A stretch of 62,026 nucleotides of DNA, taken from assembly GCA_964461035.1 (NCBI GenBank), contig CAYWRI010000006.1:1-62026 (forward strand). Direction: 5' to 3'. Both the position numbers and the translations under genes were made by a program. Below are positions 53,196 to 62,017 of the stretch, one piece after another. Position 1 is the stretch's first letter. Each line of letters opens with the position of its first letter. Source of the DNA: CAYZNE01 sp964461035 (GTDB taxonomy: Archaea > Nanobdellota > Nanobdellia > Woesearchaeales > CAYZNE01). A model generated the notes under the pieces. It worked only from the letters and a program-made list of their open reading frames with translations, ran no database searches and was not told the DNA's origin.

Positions 53196-53401
53196 ATGAC
53201 AAAACATAGAGAAAAGTTTATAATTTCACTACTTGCAATGATGATGATTTTTTTCTGTACATTTACAGTTTCATTTATTGCTTTAAAAAACCAGTATTCT
53301 CTTTTCAACATAGGATTACCATATGTTGTTGAAAATTGGTTAATAATAACTCTTTCGCTAATATTTATAGTTAAAATAATACATGAGATACTAATAAACT
53401 A
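53196..53401 (+). CDS. Small two-helix membrane protein
   Basis: A 68-residue protein with two transmembrane helices (about 9-29 and 46-66). Its stop codon overlaps the start of pth2 (TAATG), so they are co-translated. Family unknown; it may simply be an operon passenger. Confidence 0.6.
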
Positions 53402-53770
53402 ATGTTATTTTCAAAAATATTTAAAGGAGAATTGAAGCAAGTTATTCTTGTTAGAGAAGACTTGAATATGCCTAAAGGTAAACTTGCAGTTCAAGTTGCA
53501 CATGCAAGTGTTGATGCAGTTCTTAAGTCAGGTAAGAAAATAGTTAATCTTTGGAAATCACAAGGTATGAAAAAAGTATGTTTAAAAGTTGATGACTTAA
53601 AAGCTCTTCAGGAGTATATGGATAAAGGAAAAGTTCAAGGGATTACCACTTCAACTATAACAGATGCAGGAAAAACTGTTTTTTCTGGTCCCACAATAAC
53701 TTGTGGAGCAATCGGTCCTGAATTCTCAGAAAAAATAGATCTAGTAACTTCAGAATTGAAGACATTATAA
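53402..53770 (+). CDS. pth2: Peptidyl-tRNA hydrolase, archaeal/eukaryotic Pth2
   Basis: Pth2 frees tRNA from stalled peptidyl-tRNA. The 122-residue protein has the family core QVILVREDLNMPKGKLAVQVAHAS with the catalytic-site Lys, His and Asp region, and the C-terminal GPTITCGAIGPE. It belongs to the Pth2 type used by archaea. Co-translated with the small membrane protein upstream. Confidence 0.95.
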   Translation: MLFSKIFKGELKQVILVREDLNMPKGKLAVQVAHASVDAVLKSGKKIVNLWKSQGMKKVCLKVDDLKALQEYMDKGKVQGITTSTITDAGKTVFSGPTITCGAIGPEFSEKIDLVTSELKTL

Positions 53771-53824
53771 ATTTTGAATAAAACTATGCGCCTGAATTAC
53801 TAAATATATAAAAACATCTTTTCT

Positions 53825-54433
53825 TTAAATTTTATCATTACCAGGAATATGAATAAGATTTTCAGGAAGCACATATTTTTTATCAATATATTCATTAAAT
53901 ATTTCTTTTTCGTTAGTTGTATCATAACAATTAGGGTCAACAAAAAATAGTTGAGTTTTATTGTCTTTTCTTCTTCTTACATGAGTAATTTCAAGATTAG
54001 CTGGTCGAACAATAGTTTCAAGTGAGTAAGAATTAGCTTCACTAATATCTTCAGTTAACAAGGCCAAATTATTGCCCCAAGAAATAAGCCCGATAAAATA
54101 AGGCATAAAAGAATATAATTTATTTCTGAATGCATCATCAAATCCTGTTATTTGCTCTGTAAACACACTTGCAGTATTCTTAAGTTCAGAAGCAGGTATT
54201 ATTCGACGCAACTTTGTAGCTATATGAATTTTTCTTGAACCTACTTTAACAAACAGCCCTGTTGAGTAAACAATATGCTGCGTTCCCTCACCTAAAGGAA
54301 TAAGATTATTTTCAGCATGATAATAATATTGATTAATACTGTCTGCGATTCGCTGAATCAAATTAGGATTCTTGGAAATTTCTTTTTTGACATCAAGCCA
54401 ACGATCTAAAAATTCTTTATTTGCATAACTCAT
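53825..54433 (-). CDS. Hypothetical protein with faint protein-kinase-like features
   Basis: A 202-residue protein. LGEGTQHIVYSTGLFVKVG (about residues 47-65) resembles a kinase Gly-rich loop followed by the ATP-binding Lys; LALLTEDIS could be the hinge and FVDPN the metal-binding end. The usual HRD catalytic loop is not visible, so this would be a degenerate or small-molecule kinase fold at best. Unsupported by context. It converges with pth2. Confidence 0.45.
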   Translation of the reverse strand: MSYANKEFLDRWLDVKKEISKNPNLIQRIADSINQYYYHAENNLIPLGEGTQHIVYSTGLFVKVGSRKIHIATKLRRIIPASELKNTASVFTEQITGFDDAFRNKLYSFMPYFIGLISWGNNLALLTEDISEANSYSLETIVRPANLEITHVRRRKDNKTQLFFVDPNCYDTTNEKEIFNEYIDKKYVLPENLIHIPGNDKI

Positions 54434-54647
54434 AAAGAGACTAATGAGCTTGTTTATTTAAATTTTTCTTAATAATTCAAAAGAAAAATAGATTATTAAT
54501 TTGTAAACCTGTAAGCACATATGGTGCTCTTGTCCCACAGGGTGTAAGCCCTAACAACGCACTTTAAGTTTTAGTTTTAATGGTAAGGACTCGTCAACTA
54601 GTGCACAGTTCCAATTATTAATGTATGTAACTTTAAATAAGCAAACA

Positions 54648-54657
54648 TTATAAATAG
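54648..54657 (+). promoter_or_regulatory. TATA-like box of the ThiI-like gene
   Basis: attataaata ends 20 nt before the ATG at 54678. The 240 nt upstream also hold small hairpins (agcac/gtgct at 54514-54528, aggg/ccct at 54539-54552). Confidence 0.5.
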
Positions 54658-54677
54658 GGAATAAGTTCTTATGTAAG

Positions 54678-55559
54678 ATGGTTTTTTATATAGTTAGATA
54701 TGGAGAAATTGCATTAAAAGGAAAAAACAGAGGAAATTTTGAATCAATATTAAAAAATAACATTAGAGAATATCTTAAACAAAGATACAGTCTTAATTCA
54801 AAATTGTTTTCAGTTAGAGGTAGAATAATACTGGATGTGCAATTTGATGATAAAGTTGATTCTGACTTAGATATTGATTTACGTCCCGTATTTGGTATTG
54901 TTTCTTATAGTGAAGCACTGAAAATGCCTAAAAACTTTGATGTAATAAAGGATAAATGTGTTGAAGTTTTTAAATTGATAAAAAAAGATAATAAAACCTT
55001 TAAAATCGAAACACATCGACTTGATAAATCATTCAATATGAATTCAATAGAAATAAACAAAGTAATAGGTGCTGAAATAATAGAAATTTTTCCTGAGGTT
55101 AATGTTAAACTTAAAAATCCAGATATAACTATGGGCATTGAAATTCATTCAGATTTTGCATATGTTTATTCAAATTTAATAAATTGTTTTGGTGGTTTAC
55201 CACTAGGTTCAGCAGGAAAAATCGCAGTAGAATTTGATAATAATAACAGAAGTTTACTTTGTTGTCTTTTACTCATGAAACGAGGTAGTATTATTTTTTT
55301 AATAAATAATGAATTTGAAAATAATCCTAAAACACTAGATATGTTGAAGTTGTATAATAATTACAATCCTATAAGAATTATTAATAAAGAGAACATATAC
55401 AAAACTATCAAAGAAAAAGACATAGATAGTATAGCATATTCTCAAGAATATTCAGATATTGAAAAAACGGATAATGACTCCGAATTATTATTACTTTATC
55501 CTTTAGCATTAAATTCAGATAAAGAAGTTGAAGAGGAATTGAAAAAATATGAAATATAA
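54678..55559 (+). CDS. ThiI-like THUMP protein lacking the PP-loop signature
   Basis: A 293-residue homologue of tRNA 4-thiouridine synthetase. It starts like ThiI (RYGEIALKGKNRGNFE), keeps the ferredoxin-like and THUMP domains (about residues 1-165), and the junction GGLPLGSAGKI. The PP-loop that should bind ATP (SGGxDS) is replaced by DNNNRS at 187-192, and no rhodanese domain with its Cys follows. It therefore probably binds tRNA without thiolating it. The stop overlaps the TraB-like start by 11 nt. Confidence 0.8.
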   Translation: MVFYIVRYGEIALKGKNRGNFESILKNNIREYLKQRYSLNSKLFSVRGRIILDVQFDDKVDSDLDIDLRPVFGIVSYSEALKMPKNFDVIKDKCVEVFKLIKKDNKTFKIETHRLDKSFNMNSIEINKVIGAEIIEIFPEVNVKLKNPDITMGIEIHSDFAYVYSNLINCFGGLPLGSAGKIAVEFDNNNRSLLCCLLLMKRGSIIFLINNEFENNPKTLDMLKLYNNYNPIRIINKENIYKTIKEKDIDSIAYSQEYSDIEKTDNDSELLLLYPLALNSDKEVEEELKKYEI

Positions 55560-56310
55560 AAATATTATGTTGGTTGGAACAAATCACGTATCAAAAAAGT
55601 CAATAGAAAAAATAAAAAAGGTTTTTGATGAGAATAATCCAGATATTGTTTGTCTTGAACTTGATAAATATAGATATCCTGCTTTATTTCAAGATACTCG
55701 TCCATCAATAAATCCTTTATTAATATCCAAAGTTGGATTTAAAGGTTATTTGTTTTCATTAATTGGCGGAATTATTCAAAGACATTTAGCTAAAAAGTTA
55801 GGTATGAAATCAGGAGTTGATATGCGAACTGCAGCAGAGTTAGCTAAAAAAAAGAAAGCAAAAATATTACTAATTGATCAAAATATACAAAAAACTCTTT
55901 GGAATATAAGTCACAGAATATCTAAACAAGACAAGAAAAACTTTAGAACAGATTTAGGTTGGAGTTTTATTTTGGCAATTTTGGGTAAAAAATTATTTTT
56001 TAAGGTTTTTAAGTCTAAAAAAATTAAAAATTATGTTACTACAAGATTATTTGCCATTAACTCTCAAGGTTTTAGTATAAGTGATATTCCTAATCAAGAT
56101 ATAATAGAAGAACTTATGAAAAAACTTAAGTTTATTTATCCCTCAATGTATTTTATTCTTGTTCATGATAGAAATAAATACATGGCAACAAATTTACACA
56201 ATATAATGTTAAGAAATCCTGATAAAAGTATTGTTGTTATTGTTGGTGCAGCACATGTTAGTGGAATGCACTATTTACTTCAAAAATATGATTCTGAGTT
56301 AAACCGGTAA
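55549..56310 (+). CDS. TraB/GumN-family protein, short
   Basis: A 253-residue protein with the TraB motifs MLVGTNHVSKKS at the N-terminus, VCLELDKYRY, DRNKYMA and VVGAAHVSGMHY near the C-terminus, giving the conserved His and Glu residues of this metal-dependent TIKI/GumN fold. Many homologues carry C-terminal membrane helices; none follow here. The biochemical function of archaeal members is not established. Co-transcribed with the ThiI-like gene. Confidence 0.82.
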   Translation: MKYKNIMLVGTNHVSKKSIEKIKKVFDENNPDIVCLELDKYRYPALFQDTRPSINPLLISKVGFKGYLFSLIGGIIQRHLAKKLGMKSGVDMRTAAELAKKKKAKILLIDQNIQKTLWNISHRISKQDKKNFRTDLGWSFILAILGKKLFFKVFKSKKIKNYVTTRLFAINSQGFSISDIPNQDIIEELMKKLKFIYPSMYFILVHDRNKYMATNLHNIMLRNPDKSIVVIVGAAHVSGMHYLLQKYDSELNR

Positions 56311-56376
56311 CTTATTTATTTTAAATATGCTTGATTTTTAAGAAACTTTAAAAAGAAAAGCAAGTTCCAAAGTTAT

Positions 56377-57300
56377 ATGTTTATATATAATAGTAAAATT
56401 GGAAGTTTTGCATTTGATCTTGATACAGAAAATAAATTAATTATGATTGATAGTGCTAAAACTGAAGAAGACTTATTAAAAAAACATGAATGCAGTATTG
56501 CTAATGATCTTCAAAAAGACTTAGCCAGAGACTATTTTCTTGAAAATTTTGAAAATTATGCTAAAGATTATAGGAATGCAGGATTTAAAGAAACATCAAG
56601 AATCTTAAAATCATCTGTTAATCCGGATAATTTCATAATTCAAACAGCTTCCACAATAATGGAATTAGATAAAATAAGTAATATGTTATCAAGAAGACTT
56701 GATGAATATTATGGTCTTTATCTTCCAGAACTAATGCCTAATGTTAAAGATAATAAAAGATTTGCATTGCTTGTTTCAAGTAAATCTAAAAAAGAGCTTA
56801 TGAATGATCTTAAAATATCTAAGACGATTGGAGCAGATATGCATGATAATGACGTAGAACCAATGATTGATTTAGCAAAACAAATAAATGATTTGTTTAA
56901 TTTAAGAGATAAATATGAAGCATATCTTAATAATGTTCTTAAAACACACATGCCTAATGTTCATTCTTTGTTAGGAACTATGATAACAGCCAAATTACTT
57001 GTAAATGCGGGTTCACTCCTAAGGTTATCAAGATTTCCGGCTTCAACAGTACAAACATTGGGTGCAGAAACAGCATTATTCAGACATCTGAAAACAGGTG
57101 CAAGATGTCCTAAGTATGGTCATTTATTTAATCATCCTTATATTGCTAAAAGTAAACCTCGACAAAGAGGAAAGGTTGCAAGAATGCTTGCAGACAAAAC
57201 TTCAATTCTTGCAAAAATAGATTATTTCAAAGGAGAATTTAAAGGGGACGAAATAAAAGCGGCTCTTGAAAAGAAAATTGATATAATAAATAAAGATTAA
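56377..57300 (+). CDS. nop5: Nop5/Nop56-58 box C/D RNP scaffold protein
   Basis: Nop5 links L7Ae-bound C/D guide RNA to fibrillarin for rRNA 2'-O-methylation. The 307-residue protein has the coiled-coil region and the Nop domain (MPNVHSLLGTMITAKLL, TVQTLGAETALFRHL, GARCPKYG). It is shorter than many archaeal Nop5 proteins at the C-terminus, with no Lys-rich tail. It is 12 nt upstream of fibrillarin, the conserved archaeal pairing. Confidence 0.95.
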   Translation: MFIYNSKIGSFAFDLDTENKLIMIDSAKTEEDLLKKHECSIANDLQKDLARDYFLENFENYAKDYRNAGFKETSRILKSSVNPDNFIIQTASTIMELDKISNMLSRRLDEYYGLYLPELMPNVKDNKRFALLVSSKSKKELMNDLKISKTIGADMHDNDVEPMIDLAKQINDLFNLRDKYEAYLNNVLKTHMPNVHSLLGTMITAKLLVNAGSLLRLSRFPASTVQTLGAETALFRHLKTGARCPKYGHLFNHPYIAKSKPRQRGKVARMLADKTSILAKIDYFKGEFKGDEIKAALEKKIDIINKD

Positions 57301-57312
57301 TTAACAAATAAG

Positions 57313-58011
57313 ATGGCGAAAATAGAATTTAAGAAAATAAAATTTCCAAATACATATATTGGAATTAGAGGAAGTAGGATTGATTTGTTTACAAAAGCAC
57401 TTAAACCTGAAGAATCTTATTTTGATGAGCGAGTTATTCGTAAATATGTTGATAATGAATATGTGAACCTTAGAAGTTGGAATGTTCAAAGGTCAAAGCT
57501 TGGTTCAGCAATAGCTAAAAGAATATCGCAACTAGGAATAAAAGAAGGTTCAAAAATTCTCTATCTTGGTGCAAGTCATGGTTTTACTCCATCATATGTT
57601 AGTGATATGATTGGTGAAACAGGTCATGTTTTTTGTCTTGATTTTGCTCAAAGAGTTGTCAAAGATTTATACTTGCTTTGCCAAAAAAGAAAAAATATGT
57701 CTCCAATAATGGCAAACGCTAATGCTCCTGAAGACTATGCTGAATTAATTCCCAAAGTAGATATGATTTTTATGGATATTTCTCAAAGAGCTCAAGTAGA
57801 TATTTTTCTTAAAAATTTCATGTTTCTAAGAAAGGGCGGTTTTGGTGTTCTTGCATTGAAAGCAAGAAGTATTGATGTTTCAAAAAAACCAAAACATGTT
57901 TTTAGAGAGGCAAGAACCGAACTTGAGAAACATGTAGAAATCGTCGACTACAAAGAACTTGACCCTCTTGAAAAAGATCATTGCATTTTCGTTTGCAAGA
58001 AAAAGAAATAA
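57313..58011 (+). CDS. flpA: Fibrillarin, rRNA 2'-O-methyltransferase
   Basis: A 232-residue archaeal fibrillarin: SAM motif ILYLGASHGFTPSYVSD, then VFCLDFAQRVV, MDISQRAQVDIFLKN, and the KDHCIFV end with the catalytic Lys/Asp set (KARSID). It forms the methyltransferase part of the C/D RNP with Nop5. Its end converges with a class I methyltransferase gene 14 nt away. Confidence 0.96.
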   Translation: MAKIEFKKIKFPNTYIGIRGSRIDLFTKALKPEESYFDERVIRKYVDNEYVNLRSWNVQRSKLGSAIAKRISQLGIKEGSKILYLGASHGFTPSYVSDMIGETGHVFCLDFAQRVVKDLYLLCQKRKNMSPIMANANAPEDYAELIPKVDMIFMDISQRAQVDIFLKNFMFLRKGGFGVLALKARSIDVSKKPKHVFREARTELEKHVEIVDYKELDPLEKDHCIFVCKKKK

Positions 58012-58025
58012 AATAAATTGTTTGT

Positions 58026-58739
58026 TTAATCTTTTTTCCCCACTATAACTGATTCAATTAATAGTCTACCGATTTTATCTTTAGAACGATATGTTTCTGA
58101 AACATTAATAAACCCTGACTCTTTAAAATCTGAAAAAGCATTGTTTTTTGTCCATTTTATTTGTTCATCTCTAAATCTGTGTTTGGTCCACTTATACTGC
58201 AGAGCAGGATCTTCATACATTTTAATAAGTTGCTTTACTGTCCACATACAAGCTCTGAATTGCTTTTGATTATCGTCTAAAGCATAATTATCTCCATTAA
58301 CAAATAAACCTCCTGTTTTAAGCTTTGAATAAATATCTTTCAGAAGAATTCTTCTTTGAGTTTCTTCAAAATTATGAATAACATAACATGAAGCAATCAC
58401 GTCAAAATAATTATCTTCAATCTGAGGTAAATAGCTGAATATATCTTCATTCAAAAAAGCGATTGAATTTGGATAACCTTTTAATCTTTTTTTTGCAGAA
58501 TTAATCAATACTGAATCTGTATCAACACAGACTATCTTTGAATTAGGAACAAGAGTTAATATTTCTGAAGTTGTTGCACCTTCTCCAGAACCTATCTCTA
58601 AAATATTTAATTTTCTTTGAGTTCCTAATTTTAGATAATGCCTTAAAATAGGTCCAGCCACAGCCTGCTGAAATTCCTGAAAAATAGGATATTTTTCAGC
58701 AAACAGCCCGTAGTCTAATTCTGCAAAATCTGATTTCAT
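58026..58739 (-). CDS. Class I SAM-dependent methyltransferase
   Basis: A 237-residue Rossmann methyltransferase: motif I LEIGSGEGATTSE, motif II with VCVDTDS, and YFDVIASCYVIHNF followed by LKTGGLFVNGDNY. The acceptor is unknown; the type resembles small-molecule methyltransferases. It is the last gene of a three-gene minus-strand run with two unknown proteins, divergent from a TrmB-family regulator. Confidence 0.88.
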   Translation of the reverse strand: MKSDFAELDYGLFAEKYPIFQEFQQAVAGPILRHYLKLGTQRKLNILEIGSGEGATTSEILTLVPNSKIVCVDTDSVLINSAKKRLKGYPNSIAFLNEDIFSYLPQIEDNYFDVIASCYVIHNFEETQRRILLKDIYSKLKTGGLFVNGDNYALDDNQKQFRACMWTVKQLIKMYEDPALQYKWTKHRFRDEQIKWTKNNAFSDFKESGFINVSETYRSKDKIGRLLIESVIVGKKD

Positions 58740-58753
58740 TGTGGCTGTTAAAA

Positions 58754-59569
58754 TTAGGGTAGATACAAAATAACACCTGCAACAATATTAGTTTCAGGGT
58801 TTTGTACTCCATTTATCTCTGCTCTGCAAAAGAGTCCATAATTTTTATCTTTCGGAGAATACTCTATTGTAGGTTCTAAAAAATTATTCCATTCACCATC
58901 TTTTACTTTTGCATCATTAAACAATATAAGATAAGTGTTATCCATTATTGGAACAACCTGTTTTACCTGAAGTTCTATTTCATTATTACCACAAGTTAAA
59001 TCTATTTTTCCACTGTCGTGGGCATATCTAAGGCCGACTTTTTTATCAATAGTGTCTTTACCAAAAGTCTTAACCATACCTACAACATTGATACCTTCTT
59101 TCTGACCTAAAGCAAAAATGTGTTTTCCAAAGTGAGAATCTCTTGTTCCTTCACATTCATTTACTCCTTCGTAAATCAGTTGCAAGTCATCAATTCCTAT
59201 TCCGATTGTAGAATACAATCTTGTTCTTAAACTTGGGTCTGTCGCGCCATTGTTGCACGCAATTCCTGATTCCAAAGCATTAAAACCTATTTTTAATTCT
59301 AAGTTTCTATTTTCTACTTCATCAGCACTTAATGTCTGAACCATTGCAGGTATGTTTAGATTTTTGTTAAATAATTCATTAATATATTCTATTCCCTGAT
59401 CTACTGCTGGAGCTAAAAAACCTCCCCCTAAAATAAGTGAAGAAACTACCACTTTACCAGGATTTGCTCTAAAATTATCTACAATAGATTTCCCAAATTG
59501 TTTAAATTCTTCAGCCATTATGGCTTTTGTTACTTTCAAATTCTTTCCAAAATATTCTTTTATTCCCAT
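58754..59569 (-). CDS. Hypothetical protein with one membrane-like helix
   Basis: A 271-residue protein. A hydrophobic segment (about 40-56, VVVSSLILGGGFLAPAV) follows a charged N-terminal region of 39 residues; the rest is beta-rich with acidic patches and several Cys. It resembles an anchored domain facing one side of the membrane. A GGAGG ribosome-binding site precedes its ATG. Unknown family. It is between the 518-residue protein and the methyltransferase in one operon. Confidence 0.65.
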   Translation of the reverse strand: MGIKEYFGKNLKVTKAIMAEEFKQFGKSIVDNFRANPGKVVVSSLILGGGFLAPAVDQGIEYINELFNKNLNIPAMVQTLSADEVENRNLELKIGFNALESGIACNNGATDPSLRTRLYSTIGIGIDDLQLIYEGVNECEGTRDSHFGKHIFALGQKEGINVVGMVKTFGKDTIDKKVGLRYAHDSGKIDLTCGNNEIELQVKQVVPIMDNTYLILFNDAKVKDGEWNNFLEPTIEYSPKDKNYGLFCRAEINGVQNPETNIVAGVILYLP

Positions 59570-59597
59570 TTTTATTTCCTCCTAAATTAATTCGTAA

Positions 59598-61154
59598 CTA
59601 AATATATATTTCAACAGTATCATTAGGAAATTCTTTTTGTACAAAATTTTTAAGAACTTCCTTATTGCATTTTCCATATTTTTTACATTCTGCACAAATT
59701 TCTAGTTTTCTAGTCTCATCAAAATAAGTAATATTTGCTCCACCTTTTACAGAAGGTTTTCCAGCGAATCCCATTAGATTAACTTCTTTGCAGAATTTTT
59801 CATAAATATTTTTGTGTGAGTTCTTATCAGATCTTAAGAATATTCTGCTTTGAAATTCTAAGATAATGATGTTCTCAGAAGCATATAGTGAAAGGTTATC
59901 TTCTGGAAGCATATCTACATCAATACCTTCTTGTCTAAATTGATCAAATGATTTAAGTCTTAATGTTGCCGTAATTGCAGCATATAAATCTCCCGCATTT
60001 GTACTATCATTGATTTTACTTTCAAGTGCTAATCTAGCTTTACCATAGACTTCATTAGGAATTTCGTAATTAAATAATTCAGCAATTTGCTCAGCTAATT
60101 GATAGTGCCCGTCTTCTAGAGATGCACTTGTTCCTTGTTCAACAATTTCATCTGATTCAGATAGATTATATATATCAAAAAGTTCTTTAGCTCTTTTAAT
60201 TTTTTCATCTTTCAAAGTTTCAACAATTACATACTTAGCAATTGTCTTTGCAGTTTCATTAGAACTATACTTTTTTTGAAATATCTTATTATTAATCAGA
60301 TTTCCAAAATTAGCTTCAGGAGTTTTTTCCCAAAGTATTTGAGCAAGTTCCCAAGCTTTTTCCACTCCTTGTTCTTTATCTTTTTCTGAACTTGAGACCA
60401 AGTCACCCCATAAAAGATCTGCAGAATATGAGAAAAACTTTGTCGCCAAATCTAGATCACTTAATCCCGCCAAATTTGTAGGTAAATCATATGTTTCTGC
60501 TAAATAATATAAAATATGCATATTCAAATCATTAACAGAAGTTGGATTTTTTACGCTTTTTAATCTTCTTTGAAAATATTTCATAGCAGAATCTTGTGTT
60601 TCTCTAACCACATTAAAATGCTTAACTAAATCTGCCAACTTTTTTGCTTTTTTATCTGTTTCTCTAGATAAATCTTTTAAAGAAGAAAATTTATTATTTA
60701 TATATGATTGAGTAGTTTCTAAAAACTCAGGTACCAGGTTAGTCTCTTTTGCAAGACTAAAAACATTTTCCAAAAGACCTTCCCTTACAGATAGATGTAA
60801 GTATTGCTGTAAAATATTAATTGAAATATCTTCATTAAGTGAAGAGAATTGCCAAGAAAAATATTCTTCCCCTAATTCTTTTCGCTCATCTATAGGCAAA
60901 CTTTTAAATCCTTGAATTGCAAAATTTGCGAAGTTATGAGTCCCCTTATCATGGATGTCATCAAATATGTGATTATTTCCTTCTATCAATGCTTGAATAT
61001 ATTGTTTAAAATAGTCTTTACCTTGTTCAGAGTTAAGACTAAAGTTTTCCAATCCTTTTATAGCTCTAATGCCTTGATTCGGAATTTGATCTATTAAACC
61101 TTCAAGTTTTCTTTTACTTAATTCTTCAAATTCTAACATTTTTATTTTCTCCAA
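59598..61154 (-). CDS. Large helical protein with a C-terminal Cys cluster
   Basis: A 518-residue soluble protein, mostly helical repeats (possibly TPR/HEAT-like) through about residue 420, then a small domain ending LEICAECKKYGKCNKEVLKNF, a C-x2-C-x4-C cluster that could hold zinc or an Fe-S centre. No known family comes to mind. It is the first gene of the minus-strand operon; a GGAG site precedes the ATG and the promoter lies in the short gap shared with the TrmB regulator. Confidence 0.7.
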   Translation of the reverse strand: MEKIKMLEFEELSKRKLEGLIDQIPNQGIRAIKGLENFSLNSEQGKDYFKQYIQALIEGNNHIFDDIHDKGTHNFANFAIQGFKSLPIDERKELGEEYFSWQFSSLNEDISINILQQYLHLSVREGLLENVFSLAKETNLVPEFLETTQSYINNKFSSLKDLSRETDKKAKKLADLVKHFNVVRETQDSAMKYFQRRLKSVKNPTSVNDLNMHILYYLAETYDLPTNLAGLSDLDLATKFFSYSADLLWGDLVSSSEKDKEQGVEKAWELAQILWEKTPEANFGNLINNKIFQKKYSSNETAKTIAKYVIVETLKDEKIKRAKELFDIYNLSESDEIVEQGTSASLEDGHYQLAEQIAELFNYEIPNEVYGKARLALESKINDSTNAGDLYAAITATLRLKSFDQFRQEGIDVDMLPEDNLSLYASENIIILEFQSRIFLRSDKNSHKNIYEKFCKEVNLMGFAGKPSVKGGANITYFDETRKLEICAECKKYGKCNKEVLKNFVQKEFPNDTVEIYI

Positions 61155-61204
61155 GTAATCAATTTCATCAATTACTTTTAGCTAGTAGTTATAAATAAAC
61201 CGAA

Positions 61205-61216
61205 ATATTTAAATAT
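61205..61216 (+). promoter_or_regulatory. TATA-like palindrome of the TrmB-family gene
   Basis: atatttaaatat ends 21 nt before the ATG at 61238 and is itself a perfect palindrome. Confidence 0.5.
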
Positions 61217-61222
61217 GAGCCC

Positions 61223-61237
61223 ACCATTACTAGTGGT
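61223..61237. promoter_or_regulatory. Possible operator next to the TrmB-family start
   Basis: accattactagtggt is an imperfect palindrome (outer arms acca/tggt, 12 of 15 positions symmetric) directly upstream of the ATG. It is placed where a TrmB-type protein could repress its own gene. Inference only. Confidence 0.35.
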
Positions 61238-62017
61238 ATGTTTGAAGAAAAACTCATACAAGCAGCAGGACTTACAGAAGGAGAATCAAAAGTTTATCTT
61301 GCATTATTAGAAATAGGAAACTCTAGTGTTGGTCCTATAATAGAAAAATCAAAAGTAGCAAGATCTTTTGCATACAATATCTTAAATAATCTAATAACTA
61401 AAGGTTTAGTTTCTTATGTTATAAAAGATAAAACAAAACATTATCAGGCTGCAGAACCATCGAGAATTCTTGATTACCTTGAAAAGAGAAAACAAGATAT
61501 TGATAAAAGTAAAACTGAAATAGAAAAACTTGTTCCAAGATTAAAGCTTTTACAAAAAATGTCTCCAAAAACAGAGATACAAATGTATGAAGGATTTAAA
61601 GGAATTATAACTGCATTCGAACATCACCAAGATAAATTATCAAAAGGAGACACATATATGATTTTTGGTGGTTATCCTACACAAAAGGAGATTTTTCATA
61701 ATTATTGGAAAAAAGATCATCTTGAAAGGATAAAAAAAGAAATAAAAGTAAAAATGCTTTTTGATGTTAATGTTAACAAGGAAATCATGAAAAATAGAAA
61801 CAGTTACAAAGGTTGCGATACAAGATACTTTCATAAAAAATTAAAACTGCCTGCGTGGTTTTTCATATACAACGATACAACAACAATTATTCTTCAGGAA
61901 AACCCTGATTTTCAGAACACAAAATCTTTGGCAGTAGAAATAGTTAATCAGGAAATTACAGATACATTCAAAACAATATTTGAAGATTTCTGGAAATTGA
62001 CAAAGCCTTTTAAATAA
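61238..62017 (+). CDS. TrmB-family transcriptional regulator
   Basis: A 259-residue protein: an N-terminal TrmB winged helix (residues about 8-70: LTEGESKVYLALLEIGN, VARSFAYNILNNL), a short coiled coil (80-110) and an effector-binding PLD-like domain (QMYEGFKGIITAF, ending in FFIYNDTTTIIL and a helix with Phe-Trp). TrmB regulators sense sugars or related metabolites. It is divergent from the three-gene operon 61154-58026, which it may control. The C-terminal end shows what the two fragments near 12 kb derive from. Confidence 0.88.
   Translation: MFEEKLIQAAGLTEGESKVYLALLEIGNSSVGPIIEKSKVARSFAYNILNNLITKGLVSYVIKDKTKHYQAAEPSRILDYLEKRKQDIDKSKTEIEKLVPRLKLLQKMSPKTEIQMYEGFKGIITAFEHHQDKLSKGDTYMIFGGYPTQKEIFHNYWKKDHLERIKKEIKVKMLFDVNVNKEIMKNRNSYKGCDTRYFHKKLKLPAWFFIYNDTTTIILQENPDFQNTKSLAVEIVNQEITDTFKTIFEDFWKLTKPFK

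Noticed and set aside
54678..55559. Annotation as an active tRNA 4-thiouridine synthetase ThiI
   Set aside because: The PP-loop signature is replaced and the sulfur-carrying domain is missing.
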